The notes under the pieces are model-generated. The model did not search any database. It was not told the origin of the DNA and saw nothing but the letters and a program-made list of their open reading frames with translations. Below are positions 16,484-25,800 of a stretch of DNA of 32,530 nt, piece by piece. Each line of letters opens with the position of its first letter. The first letter of the stretch is position 1. The DNA is from Acidimicrobiaceae bacterium (lineage in GTDB: Bacteria; Actinomycetota; Acidimicrobiia; Acidimicrobiales; Bog-793). Both the position numbers and the translations under genes were made by a program. Location: positions 1-32,530 of the forward strand of contig JAODBN010000337.1 in assembly GCA_025463965.1 (NCBI GenBank), in the 5' to 3' direction.

Positions 16484-17391
16484 TCACCCAGGTGAGTCGT
16501 CAGCTGGGCCACGAGATCGTGCTGAACGTCCATCTCGTGATCGGTAGTGAGATTTCCGTGCTCGTAGACAGCGGGATCGCGGACATGGGAGGAGAGATCC
16601 TCTCGATGATCGACGCGACGTCCGCCGGTCGCTCGGCGGTGCGCTTCATCGTCAATACCCACAGCCACCACGATCACATGGGGGCGAACGGCCTACTGAA
16701 AGCGGAGCTCGGCTGCATCGTCGCGGCACCTCCGGCCTTGGCACACTGGCACCGCGACTTCGACCGGCACCTCGCCGAGTTCACCGACCCGGCCGACGCC
16801 GGAGTCGTCATACCGCCAGTCGAGCTCGCCGAGCTTCGCTCGACCCTCGACCGTGAGCACTCGGTCGAGCTCCATCTCGGCGACGGCTCGGAGATCGACC
16901 TCGGGGGCGACGTGCTGCTTCGCTGCATTGAGCTGCCGGGGCATGTCCGAGGCGAGGTCGGCTTCCTCGAGGCGAGCTCCGGGACGCTGATCATCGGGGA
17001 TGTGCTCATCGGGCTTGACTGGCCGTTCTTCCACGGATACGTGGATACGGCGCTGATGCGAGGGTCTCTCGAGCGACTTGACCAGCACCTGCGTTCCGGC
17101 GCCGTTTTGGCCGTCCGGCCCGCCCATTACCCGGTGATGACTGCGAAGGAGGCCACGGCGGTGGTGCACCGGATCATGAGCACCGTCGAGGAGATCGCTG
17201 CCGAGACGGAAATCGCCGCGCGGTCGCTTGGGTCGTTCTCCGCCCGCCAGATGCGCGACCGGCTGTGCGAGCGCTTCGGCAAGGCGAAGGACTTCCGCGC
17301 TCTCGCCGTGGCGAACGCCCATCTGCTCGATCTAGTCGGCCAGGGCCAGCTCCGGGCGCTCGCTGGCGGCCGGTACGAACTCTCAACCTGA
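16480..17391 (+). CDS. MBL-fold metallo-hydrolase
   Basis: TTG 16480 overlaps the transporter stop by 4 nt and is preceded by GGTAGGAGG with a good spacer. The 303-residue protein has the metallo-beta-lactamase signature THSHHDHMG (His61, His63, Asp65, His66), a later GHVRGEVGF where the third histidine sits, IIGDVLIG for the bridging Asp and PAHYPV for the last His. These fit a di-metal centre. The helical C-terminal part (about residues 215-303) is typical of glyoxalase-II/thioesterase or lactonase-like branches. In this cluster it could hydrolyse a CoA thioester, lipoyl thioester or lactone. It is the last gene of the long plus-strand run; only a weak hairpin follows. Confidence 0.9.
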   Translation: MITQVSRQLGHEIVLNVHLVIGSEISVLVDSGIADMGGEILSMIDATSAGRSAVRFIVNTHSHHDHMGANGLLKAELGCIVAAPPALAHWHRDFDRHLAEFTDPADAGVVIPPVELAELRSTLDREHSVELHLGDGSEIDLGGDVLLRCIELPGHVRGEVGFLEASSGTLIIGDVLIGLDWPFFHGYVDTALMRGSLERLDQHLRSGAVLAVRPAHYPVMTAKEATAVVHRIMSTVEEIAAETEIAARSLGSFSARQMRDRLCERFGKAKDFRALAVANAHLLDLVGQGQLRALAGGRYELST

Positions 17392-17645
17392 ACGGCGTGT
17401 GCAAGCCGACGTACTGATCCCACCGGCAATCGGTGCTTGCGGCCAACCGGTCCGCCAGGGGCAGTGACGAAAGGACTGCTAGAGCGGAGGCAGAGTGGGC
17501 ACCGGTCAGGCCCGTCATCACGTCGGCTGCGCCATGCGCCCGACGGCAGTTCTCTGACGGGGCTAAACGCTGTCGGTAGAGCGCGCGCGGCGCTCGGCGC
17601 CAGTTCGTGGCGCATCTTCCCGGGCAGGAGGGGTAGAGATAACGG

Positions 17646-18086
17646 GTGATTGACGAGCCCGACGAACGAGGGGTGCGCAGACGCTCTCGCATCTCCTACC
17701 GCACCCAGAACCTGTCGACGTCGAGCAGCCTCCTGCACCGGATCGACCACGCCACGTCGTTGTCCGGAGTGGCGGTGGGCTTCGCCCTGGCGTTGGTGGC
17801 GGCAATCGCGCTCGGGTGGGCACTCGGCTTCCCGACCCGCTGGGTCAACGGCTTTGAGATCAGTGCCTCGGCGGTGACCCTCCTCATGGTGTTCGTGATC
17901 CAACACACCCAGGCGCGAGAGCAGGCCTCGACCCAGCGCAAGCTCGACGAGCTGATTCGGGCGCTCCCTGGTGCGTCGGAGAAGCTGATGATGCTTGAGG
18001 AGGCTCCGAAGAACGTCCTGCAAGAGGTCGAGGACGACCAGCGGGAAGTTCGGTCTGACCTGGTCGCCGATGAGCCGAGCCCCTGA
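17646..18086 (+). CDS. Low-affinity iron permease-like small membrane protein (PF04120)
   Basis: The 146-residue protein starts at GTG 17646, with GGAGGGG about 12 nt upstream. Two hydrophobic helices are visible (VAVGFALALVAAIALGWALGF and ISASAVTLLMVFVIQ), followed by the family hallmark QHTQAREQASTQRKLDELIRALPGA and a charged, Glu-rich helix ending EEAPKNVLQEVEDDQ. This matches the bacterial low-affinity iron permease family, named after a yeast transporter; iron transport by bacterial members is poorly established. It is separated by about 250 nt from the catabolic operon and is convergent with the next small gene. Confidence 0.85.
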   Translation: MIDEPDERGVRRRSRISYRTQNLSTSSSLLHRIDHATSLSGVAVGFALALVAAIALGWALGFPTRWVNGFEISASAVTLLMVFVIQHTQAREQASTQRKLDELIRALPGASEKLMMLEEAPKNVLQEVEDDQREVRSDLVADEPSP

Positions 18087-18191
18087 GTCGGAGGATTCCA
18101 CGATTGCTCCTCGGCGCGACGTAGCGAACCCGAGCCCGGCAGTACAGGTTCCGATCCGGCGCTCGGCGCGAAGGCCCGGCGGCGGTGGCCT

Positions 18192-18434
18192 CTACTGGGC
18201 CTTTGGGCCGGCGTGTTCGGTGCCGGTGAGCTGGCGGAGGAACTGGTGACAGCGAGCGGCACGCTCGGAGTCCTGTTCCATGACCTCGCGCACGAACTTG
18301 GCAACGTCGTCCAGGCCCGCGTTCTCCGCGTCCCGAACGTATTGCCCGTAGTCATGCCCGGCTTTCAAGGAAAAGTACTGAATCGCCACCAGGTCGTAGA
18401 AGACGTCTTCGAAACCTGTCTCGCCTGTCGCCAT
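18192..18434 (-). CDS. Small helical protein of unknown function (ferritin-like appearance)
   Basis: An excellent AAAGGAGG lies 6 nt before ATG 18434, so this 80-residue ORF is very likely translated. The sequence looks like two amphipathic helices (EDVFYDLVAIQYFSLKAGHDY and LDDVAKFVREVMEQDSERAARC) rich in Asp/Glu and His. It resembles small uncharacterised bacterial proteins with a YDLV...YDQY...EEDRERA pattern that look like half a ferritin-like bundle. Convergence with the iron-permease-like gene is suggestive, but metal binding is inference. The C-terminus TGTEHAGPKAQ is disordered. Confidence 0.75.
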   Translation of the reverse strand: MATGETGFEDVFYDLVAIQYFSLKAGHDYGQYVRDAENAGLDDVAKFVREVMEQDSERAARCHQFLRQLTGTEHAGPKAQ

Positions 18435-18659
18435 GGTCGCCTCCTTTTCGCTCGGGCAGGATCCCGCCCACTTCGCCGCCTACCCACCGGCGCGCCGAGC
18501 CAGACGGAGCCGGCCGTGGCCGCCGCTTGTGGGAGGGGCGACGCCCAATTCGCACCGGTTCGGACCGGCTTCGGGAGTTAGTGCACCCGCCGAATTCGGG
18601 GCATCGCATGGTGCTCGGCGCGGCGGCACCGAGACCGCCACGCCGCGAACTTGCGCCGC

Positions 18660-18827
18660 TTACGTGTGATTGGTCACAGGCTGTCCGCTTCCTGGGCCTC
18701 CGCTGTTCGTATTGGTCGGCGTGGGATTAGAGCAGGCCGAGCAGCCCAGGACGAGCGCCACGGTGGCAACGAGTACTCCAACACGTCGATGGACTCGCCG
18801 TGAGGCCATGAATAGCGGGACGCTCAT
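18660..18827 (-). CDS. Probable small lipoprotein
   Basis: From ATG 18827 the frame encodes 55 residues: a basic start (MASRRVHRRVG), a hydrophobic core (VLVATVALVLG) and a lipobox-like VLGC before a Ser/Thr/Asn/Pro tail (SNPTPTNTNSGGPGSGQP). This is the layout of a signal-peptidase-II lipoprotein with a very short, disordered mature part. GGGAAG lies upstream of the ATG. The track uses TTG 18860. The short length keeps confidence modest. Confidence 0.45.
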   Translation of the reverse strand: MSVPLFMASRRVHRRVGVLVATVALVLGCSACSNPTPTNTNSGGPGSGQPVTNHT

Positions 18828-19503
18828 CGCACGGACGCTTCCCACTGGCACGCCGGCCAAAACAGCCTGGCCGGGTGGTCTGATTGGACTACGGACCCAG
18901 CAACTGCGCCATGTAGGCGCACCTCACCGCGTTATCCCGGTAGCGGCCCACCAACGCCAGCCGGGAACTGAGCCGCACTGTTCGTCCCGGACTCCAGCAC
19001 TGTGGATACCGACACCCCAGCGCAGCACTGCGGGCGTCGCTAGCAACGGTCGTCGGCGGTCGCGCGGCGGTCGCGCCCCACGGGACCGGTGCCCTCGCTC
19101 ATGCAAGCGGAGGTCAGCGACAGCATCCATGACGGGGTTAGTCCACGAGGAGCGTGGGGCAGAGCGCGGCTAGCCCGCCGCCACTGCACGGGGAGCAGCG
19201 GAGAAGGGGAACTCTGCGATGGACCCGAGAATCTATGGGACGAGGACTCGATCGGCTAGTGATTGCCAAACGACCGGCTTGAGTCGCGCGGGGCCTAGGA
19301 GCTAGCTGCCCTTGCAGAGCAGCACGAGTCGGCGCTGACCCGCGAGCTCGTCCCAACCTTTCCATAGGGGGCGCCCCATCGGCGTCCCTCAATTCTCTGA
19401 GTGCGCTCGTGCACCGGGTGAAGGTTGCTCTTCACAAAGATCTATTGATGGCGCGCTCGCCTCCGCGAGACGCCGCTCGCTTCACCAGATTCAAGGAGAG
19501 CTC
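18828..19503. other. Gene-free stretch upstream of the glycosyltransferase
   Basis: Frames here (18670-19173 plus, 18924-19130 minus, 19138-19392 minus) are Arg/Pro-rich without motifs or convincing ribosome binding sites. An inverted repeat GTGAAG-GTTGCT-CTTCAC occurs at 19418-19435, about 70 nt before the glycosyltransferase start, and could be regulatory. No RNA gene or mobile element was recognised. Confidence 0.45.
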
Positions 19504-20706
19504 GTGCTATGCCGCTCCGCAACCCATGCGCCCGCCCCGGGAGTGAGGCTGCGCCACCCGAGCGACGTTTATCTGATGGCTAGTGCTCGCCGGTTGGGCT
19601 TCCAGACTCGATGCCGGCCGCGTTCAGCCGTAGATGTGAATCCACCAAGTCCGGCGAGCATGGCAGCAACGCCGTTCAGTTATATCTTGCCGCTTGCCAC
19701 GAATGCAGCGATTCGGGAGCCGGCCTTCACCGACTACTTGAGCGCGATCGGAGGCAAGAGCGAGCTCATCGTCGTCGATGACTCGCCTCCTGAGGTGTTC
19801 GAGGAACACCACCGTATGTGGGGCGCCCTCTGCCTTCATGTACGTCCTTACGGTGACATGCCGGCAGGCAAGGTCGCCAACGTCATGACCGGTGTACGCC
19901 TCGCCCACCATGACCGGGTGGTCATCGCCGACGATGACGTCCGCTACGAGTCGGAGATCTACGAGATCGTCAGATTGCTGGACGATGCGGATGTTGTCCG
20001 TCCGCAGAACTACTTCTTCCCCGTTCCGTGGCACGCGGCCTGGGATTCCTCCCGCTCATTGCTAGCCCGTCTGTATGGTGGGGACTGGCCTGGCACCCTC
20101 GGCATCAGGCGCAGCACGCTTCTTCGTGCGGGCGGTTACGCCAGCGATGTGTTGTTCGAGAACTACGAATTGTGCAAGACGATCGAAGCAGTCGGCGGAC
20201 GGCATCTTGTCGCCAGCGATGTCTTCGTCCGGCGGATTCCACCGACGACGGACCACTTTGTTCACCAGCGTGTCAGGCAGGCCTATGACGAACTGGCTCG
20301 GCCGTGGCGCTTCATTCCTTTTCTGGCCGTGCTCCCGGGACTTGGTGCCCTAGTCCTGTTCGGGAGGCGACGCCTTGCGGGCCTGAGCTTGGTGGCAAGT
20401 GCTTCGGGCTTGGTACTTGCGGCAGAGGTCGGCCGGCGCCGGGGTGGCGCGTCGCGGTACTTCCCGCTTCGCAGTTCGTTAACTGCGCCGTTGTGGGTGC
20501 TCGAGCGCTCAGCCTGCGTCTGGCTGGCCCTCGGCGCCCGCACCATCGGGGGGGTGCGGTATCGGGGCAGGCGCGTTCGCCGAGCAGCGTTACCGCCCAC
20601 CGAGCGACGAGCAAGGCTCCGCGCTGCTCAACAGTGCGCCCCTGGAGCGGACCTGTTGCTCGCAGACAGCCAAAGCAGCGTTCTTAGTCAATTGATAAGG
20701 AGGTAG
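19504..20706 (+). CDS. Family 2 glycosyltransferase with C-terminal membrane segments
   Basis: The GT-A nucleotide-sugar fold is visible: FSYILPLATNAA opening strand, ELIVVDDSP, then the metal-binding VIADDDVRYESE and a GTLGIRRSTLLRAGGY acceptor-side block followed by FENYELCKTI. After the catalytic part, two hydrophobic segments (RFIPFLAVLPGLGALVLFG and LAGLSLVASASGLVLAAEV) would anchor it in the membrane. GTG 19504 has AAGGAG 5 nt upstream, but the first 50 residues look unlike protein; ATG 19576 or ATG 19660 (MAATPFSYILPL) may be the real start. It ends 3 nt before the diiron-protein gene, whose ribosome binding site lies inside it. The sugar donor and acceptor are unknown. Confidence 0.85.
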   Translation: MLCRSATHAPAPGVRLRHPSDVYLMASARRLGFQTRCRPRSAVDVNPPSPASMAATPFSYILPLATNAAIREPAFTDYLSAIGGKSELIVVDDSPPEVFEEHHRMWGALCLHVRPYGDMPAGKVANVMTGVRLAHHDRVVIADDDVRYESEIYEIVRLLDDADVVRPQNYFFPVPWHAAWDSSRSLLARLYGGDWPGTLGIRRSTLLRAGGYASDVLFENYELCKTIEAVGGRHLVASDVFVRRIPPTTDHFVHQRVRQAYDELARPWRFIPFLAVLPGLGALVLFGRRRLAGLSLVASASGLVLAAEVGRRRGGASRYFPLRSSLTAPLWVLERSACVWLALGARTIGGVRYRGRRVRRAALPPTERRARLRAAQQCAPGADLLLADSQSSVLSQLIRR

Positions 20707-20709
20707 GAA

Positions 20710-21738
20710 GTGCGCATCCCAGCGCTCGACACCGTCGTGGGCGTTCAGTTACCGCAAGCTCGGGGTCCCTTGACCGAGCGACTCTTTTCCCATCTACGAA
20801 GACCTCCTCACCGGTTCTGGTGGGAGCCGAAGCCCGCTTCGGCGTCCGAAGACGATCTTCAACTTGCCCTCTATTGCTGCTACGAGCTCCACTACGGAGG
20901 CCTTCCTGGTGTTGATCCGGACTGGGAGTGGGCTCCCTCCCTGCTCGAAGTGCGCGCCGCGTTAGAGAGGTATATGGAGGCGGACCTGCGAGCACGTGTC
21001 GGACCGATCAATGCTGATCCGAACACGGTGGTCGACGACTTGTGGACTTACGCGACCTCGGGCGGCGGGCCGTCGCTTTCTGGATGGGTAGCCGACTACG
21101 CAACCCTTGAGCACGTACGCGAACTCGCCAAGCACCGCTCGGCCTATCAGCTAAAGGAAGCGGACCCGCACACGTGGGCTATCCCGCGGCTGACGGGCGA
21201 TGCCAAGGCTGTCCTGGTGGCAATTCAAGCGGACGAATACGGCAATGGGGTGGCAAGCGAGATGCATTCCTCGCTGTTCGCGGACACGATGGATTGTCTC
21301 GGGCTCCAAACGCAGCCAAACGCGTACCTCGACGAAATTCCCGGCTTTACCCTTGCTACCGTCAACCTCATCAGCTTGCTTGGCCTCAAGCGTCGCCTCC
21401 GCGCTGCCCTGGTAGGCCACCTCGCTCTGTTTGAGATGACTTCCACCGGACCCATGGGTCGCTACGCCCGGGGATTGGAGCGACTGGGAGTTCCGGCCCG
21501 TGGCCGACGCTTCTACGACGTCCATGTCGAAGCAGACGAGCTACACCAATATCTTGCAAGCGAGGGAATGGTCGCCCACTTGGTCCGTATGGACCCGCAC
21601 CTGGCGGCCGATGTTCGTTTTGGAGCGCTCGCGCTGTCTGCGGTGGAGAGTCATTTCACCGAGGAAGTGCTGGGTCGCTGGTTGGCCGGCGGAACCTCGT
21701 TGCGACCATCGGAGGAACTCGGTCTCAGGGCGCCCTGA
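20710..21738 (+). CDS. Heme-oxygenase-like diiron (iron-containing redox) family protein
   Basis: GTG 20710 has a perfect AAGGAGG 6 nt upstream, inside the glycosyltransferase end, so the two are coupled. The 342-residue all-helical protein matches the iron-containing redox enzyme family (PF14518-like). Candidate metal ligands are Glu59 (CYELHYGG), the acidic and His positions of QADEYGNG...EMHSSLF (residues 174-186), and His272, Asp276 and His279 in HVEADELH. Relatives of this fold carry out oxygen-dependent N-oxygenation or C-C cleavage of amino or fatty acids (SznF, BesC and UndA types). The RLTGDAKAVLV segment is characteristic. The stop codon lies in the palindrome TCAGGGCGCCCTGA. The substrate is unknown; the coupled GT2 gene suggests a modified glycolipid or small metabolite. 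Confidence 0.85.
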   Translation: MRIPALDTVVGVQLPQARGPLTERLFSHLRRPPHRFWWEPKPASASEDDLQLALYCCYELHYGGLPGVDPDWEWAPSLLEVRAALERYMEADLRARVGPINADPNTVVDDLWTYATSGGGPSLSGWVADYATLEHVRELAKHRSAYQLKEADPHTWAIPRLTGDAKAVLVAIQADEYGNGVASEMHSSLFADTMDCLGLQTQPNAYLDEIPGFTLATVNLISLLGLKRRLRAALVGHLALFEMTSTGPMGRYARGLERLGVPARGRRFYDVHVEADELHQYLASEGMVAHLVRMDPHLAADVRFGALALSAVESHFTEEVLGRWLAGGTSLRPSEELGLRAP

Positions 21739-22011
21739 CGATAGCCAGCGACTCGCGAGACTGGGGCGGCTTGACGCTCTACGACGTCGCGACCCTCACG
21801 ACCGCGCGGTGACGCGGATGGGAGCGAGCACAGAGCGGTCAAAGGACCCCGGTATCCGTCCCATGGAGTCGATCGGGGCCTCGTTAACGGTGAACGTGAC
21901 CTCCTTTCGCCTACCTAGATTTACTTCTATGGCGATCCTCGATGACGGCGACCGGCTCTGCGCCGGCCCGGCGGTCACGTCCCCCTCGGCAGGTGCCGAT
22001 CGGTGGCCGTC

Positions 22012-22683
22012 ATGAGCGGCGGTGACGGTGAGGTCCTGCACGGCGGCCACCAGGAAGACCCAGAAGAAACGACGGAACAGGTCTGGGAGCGGCTGTACAC
22101 CGAGCGGGGCCAGCGGTGGTCAGGTCGCCCCAACCAACGCCTCGTCGAGGTCGCCGGCGAATTCACGCCTGGTCGAGCCCTAGACCTGGGCTGCGGAGAG
22201 GGTGGCGATTCCGTGTGGCTGGCCCAGCGGGGCTGGGCGGTGACCGCCGTCGACGTTTCTCCGACGGCGCTGGGCCGGCTGACTGCGCAGGCCGAATCCG
22301 CGGGCGTGGCCGATCGCATCGCCGCGATCTGCATCGACCTGGCCACGGCGTTCCCGGACGTTCCCGACGGAGGGTGGCACCTCGTGTCGGCTCAGTTCTT
22401 CCAAAGCACCCTCGCGTTGCCCCGTACGGCCATCCTGCGCCGGGCGGCAGCCGCTGTCGCCCTAGGCGGGCTGCTGCTCGTCGTGGACCACGGCGAAGCA
22501 CCGCCTTCGTCCAACCACCACGACGTTGTCTTCCCCACCGTGGAGGAAACGCTCGCCGAGCTCGCCCTCCCGTCCGACGCTTGGTCGCCCGTGCGGGTGG
22601 AGCGGTCCACAAGGGAATCCGAGGGCCCCGATGGCCAGCGCGTCGAGTTCGTCGACAATGTCCTCGCCCTGCGACGCGTATGA
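22012..22683 (+). CDS. Class I SAM-dependent methyltransferase
   Basis: The 223-residue protein starts at ATG 22012 (GGTGG upstream); the tracked GTG 22003 is an alternative. Motif I is ALDLGCGEGGDSVWLAQRGW, followed by the acidic VTAVDVS at the end of strand 2 and ICIDLATAFPD. VWERLYTERGQRWSGRPN at the start resembles the thiopurine-S-methyltransferase/TehB-like group that methylates small molecules or oxyanions. The C-terminal half (LLVVDHGEAP, VEFVDNVLALRR) completes the fold. It lies 270 nt after the diiron-protein gene, so operon membership is possible but not assured. It is convergent with putA. Confidence 0.9.
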   Translation: MSGGDGEVLHGGHQEDPEETTEQVWERLYTERGQRWSGRPNQRLVEVAGEFTPGRALDLGCGEGGDSVWLAQRGWAVTAVDVSPTALGRLTAQAESAGVADRIAAICIDLATAFPDVPDGGWHLVSAQFFQSTLALPRTAILRRAAAAVALGGLLLVVDHGEAPPSSNHHDVVFPTVEETLAELALPSDAWSPVRVERSTRESEGPDGQRVEFVDNVLALRRV

Positions 22684-22790
22684 ACCCGTAATCGTTGGGC
22701 TGCTGACAGCGCTGTTCGCCGCCTCGGATGGGCGCGAATCACCTCACAATCACCTGCCACATCGACAGCGTTATCTCACCGCAGAGGCGG

Positions 22791-22820
22791 GACGGTCGTC
22801 GCTACTCTTTCACGACCGTC
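22791..22820 (-). terminator. Stem-loop spanning the putA stop codon
   Basis: GACGGTCGT (22791-22799) and ACGACCGTC (22812-22820) are exact inverted copies with a 12-nt loop that contains the putA stop codon. The position between two convergent genes fits a bidirectional terminator, but there is no T-run on either side. Confidence 0.35.
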
Positions 22821-25800
22821 GAGGCTCGTGGAGTGATATTGCCATGTCGGTGCAGCGTTCTGCTTTCAGCCTGCTCGCGCGTCCAGTGCAGGAGCTCGAC
22901 GCTCCCTACCGCGGAAAGCGGCTCGACATCCGCGTCCAGACCAGCATCCAGTACTTCAAGCCGAAGCAATGGTGAGACACCGTGCAGTCGGACCCGATCG
23001 GCACCCAACTCTTTTGCTCTGGCAATGAATGCGGCGCCCGCTTCGACAACCGTGGACTCCGGAAGCCCCGGATACAGCTCGTCCGCTGAAAGCAACAGTG
23101 CGGTTCGGAGCTCGAGCGCGATGCCCAGGGCCACGGCAAGCGCCACGGGATCCGGCGGGGACCCAAGGCGAAGCGCGACGCGTTGGAGCGGGCGCAACCG
23201 GAAGATGTTGCTCTCGGCGCAAAGCGCCGTCGGGTCTTCGCCTTCCACTCGGTGACGCCAATCGCGAATGGCCAAGTCGAGTTCGTCGGCGGCCACGGCC
23301 GGCTCCATGGTGGTCCATGCTCCAAGTGAACCTACGTAGTGCGGTCCACCGGTCTTGGCGCCGCTCCCGATGCTCGAGCGCTTCCAGCCACCAAAGGGCT
23401 GGCGTCGGACAATGGCACCGGTGGTATGTCGGTTCACGTACGCGTTGCCGACTTCGACACGCTCGAGCCAGTAGTCCGCTTCCCGGTGGTCCAGCGTTTG
23501 GATGCCGCCGGTGAGCCCGTAGGCGGGCATGTTCTGAAGGTGGATCGCCTCGTCAAGGTTTTCCGCGCGCATGAGGCCGAGTGCCGGCCCGAAGCACTCG
23601 GTGAGGTGGAACTCGCTCCCCGGCGCGATGCCGAGCTTCACGCCGGGACTCCACAGGTGCGGGTTCTCCCCCACCTGGGTCGGGCGGACCAGCCACTTCT
23701 CGCCTGGAGAAAGCTCCGTCAGGGCGCGGGCCAGCGGCCCCTCAGGCGGCCGGATCAGCGGACCGACCTCGCTCGCCATCTCCCAGGCGGGCCCTACCCG
23801 CAGGCTTCGCACGGCATCGGCAAGCCGCGTGCGAAAATGCGGGTCGTCGTAGAGGGAGGACTCAACGATCGCCAGGCTCGCGGCCGAGCACTTCTGGCCG
23901 GCGTGCGAGAAGGCCGACCGGAGCAGGTCCCGGATGGCGTCGTCCTGGTCTGCCGCCGCGGTGATGACCATGGCGTTCTTGCCGCTGGTCTCGGCGTGCA
24001 GCTTTAGCGTCGGCTTCCATTCGAGGAAGCGCCGCCCGGTCTCGAAGGCGCCCGTGAGGATGACCGCGTCGACGTCGTCGTGGGCGATGAGGCGCCGGCC
24101 GACCTCGTCATCCGCGGTAGGCACGAATTGGAGCAGGTCTCGAGGCACACCGGCCGACCAGCAACTGCAGGCCAGCGTCCACGCTGTGAGCACCGATTCC
24201 GGCGCAGGCTTGAGGATGACTGCCCCTCCCGCTGCCAGTACCGCGAAGACCCCGCCTGCGGGGATGGCGAACGGGAAGTTCCAAGGGGGCGCCAGCACCA
24301 CTACGTCGTAGGGATCGAATCGGTACTTAGGGAGCCGCGTATCGAGCTCAAGCGCTCGATCGCCGTAGTAGCGGGCGAAGTCGATCGCCTCGGACACCTC
24401 CGGGTCGGCCTCGCCGACCGTCTTTCCCGCGTCGTGTGCCATAACGGCGATGGCGCGGCCGCGGTCGGAGACAATGCTCGCCGCAGCCCGATACAGGACC
24501 TCCCGGCGTTCGGAAGCAGTCCGGGAGCGCCAGACCGCGCCGGCGCGCTTAGCCGAGGCAACGGCGCGCTCCACCGTCGCGAGGTCGGCCTGCACGTAAC
24601 GGTAGAGCGGAGAAGCCGGAGCCGAGGGATCGATCCCGGTCCCACTCGCCGGCTCCTTGACGCTCTCACCGTCAACAACGGCAGGAACCGGCTCGCCCGG
24701 CGGCTTCCAGCTCAGCAAATGGTTGGCAAGCCAGCGGCGGTTGCGCTCCAGGGTGAAGTCGGTGTCCGGCTCGTTGCGGAACGCGCCCGCTTCGGAACCG
24801 TGGGCCGACCTTGCCCGGCCGGAAGCACCCGTAGCTCGGGGGCGGCCGAGCGCAGCCTGCTTCCCCGTCTCGTCCCCGGCGGGAAGTTCCTCGGCGGCAC
24901 GGTCCTGACTGCGCCGGGGCGGTCCGATCGGCAGTCGCCGGGCGGCCACTGCCGCCTCGAAGCGCGCCCGCTCGCGTGTCCAAGTCGGCGTCCCCGGATG
25001 GAGGTCGAACAGATGGGCGAGGAAGTTCTCCGGCGCGGTGTTCTCGTCGAATCGACGCACGAGATAGGCGACCGCCGACTCGAACTCGTCTCGCCGGACG
25101 ACCGGAGCGTAGAGAAGAAGGCCGCCGGCGAGGCGGCTTGTCGCCAGTGCCAGCGGCTCGGCCATGCCCTCGAGCATCTCCACCTCGACCGCGTCGCGCC
25201 GACCGGCCGCCTCCCGACGCACCAGTGCCCAACCGACGTCGAACAGGTTGTGGCTGGCGACGCCCACGCGCAGGGCTCCGGCATTCGCCGGGTCGAGTGC
25301 CAAGTCGAGGAGGCGCTTGTAGTTGGCGTCGACGTCCTCCTTGTGCTGGAACGGTGCCTGCTGCCAGCCCTGCAGCTCCGCTTCCACGCGCTCCATCGCC
25401 AAATTCGCGCCCTTGACGATGCGTACCTTGATCGCGCTCCCGTGGCGAGCATGTCGCTCCCTGGCGTAGGTGCAGAGACGCGCGAGCGCCGGATAGGAGT
25501 CCGGGAGATAGGCCTGAAGCACGATGCCCGCGTCGAGGCCCGTGAGGTCAGGCTCTGAGAGCAGTGTCGTGAAGGCGTCCACGGTGAGCTGGAGGTCGCG
25601 GTACTCCTCCATGTCGAGGTTGACGAACTTCGGTGGGTCGTAGCGTGCGGCCGAGGCGTAGATGGTGCGAAGCCGCTCGATGATTCGCTGCAGGCTGTGC
25701 TCATAGGCCAGGACGTCGAGGCGCGAGCAGATCGAGGTGATCTTCACCGACACGTAGTCGACCTCGGGTCGCTCGATGAGCTCGATCACTCGCTCGGTGC

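Noticed and set aside
17401-17440. GCAAGC...GCTTGC hairpin after the MBL gene
   Set aside because: Only six paired bases with a long loop and no T-tract; too weak to call a terminator.
21796-22050. Minus-strand ORF containing KEVTFTVNEAPIDS, with AGGAGGT nearby, resembling the N-terminus of a CoxS-type iron-sulfur subunit
   Set aside because: No cysteine ligands follow and the resemblance covers only about ten residues; probably chance.
24080-25558. 492-codon plus-strand ORF
   Set aside because: Antisense shadow of putA.
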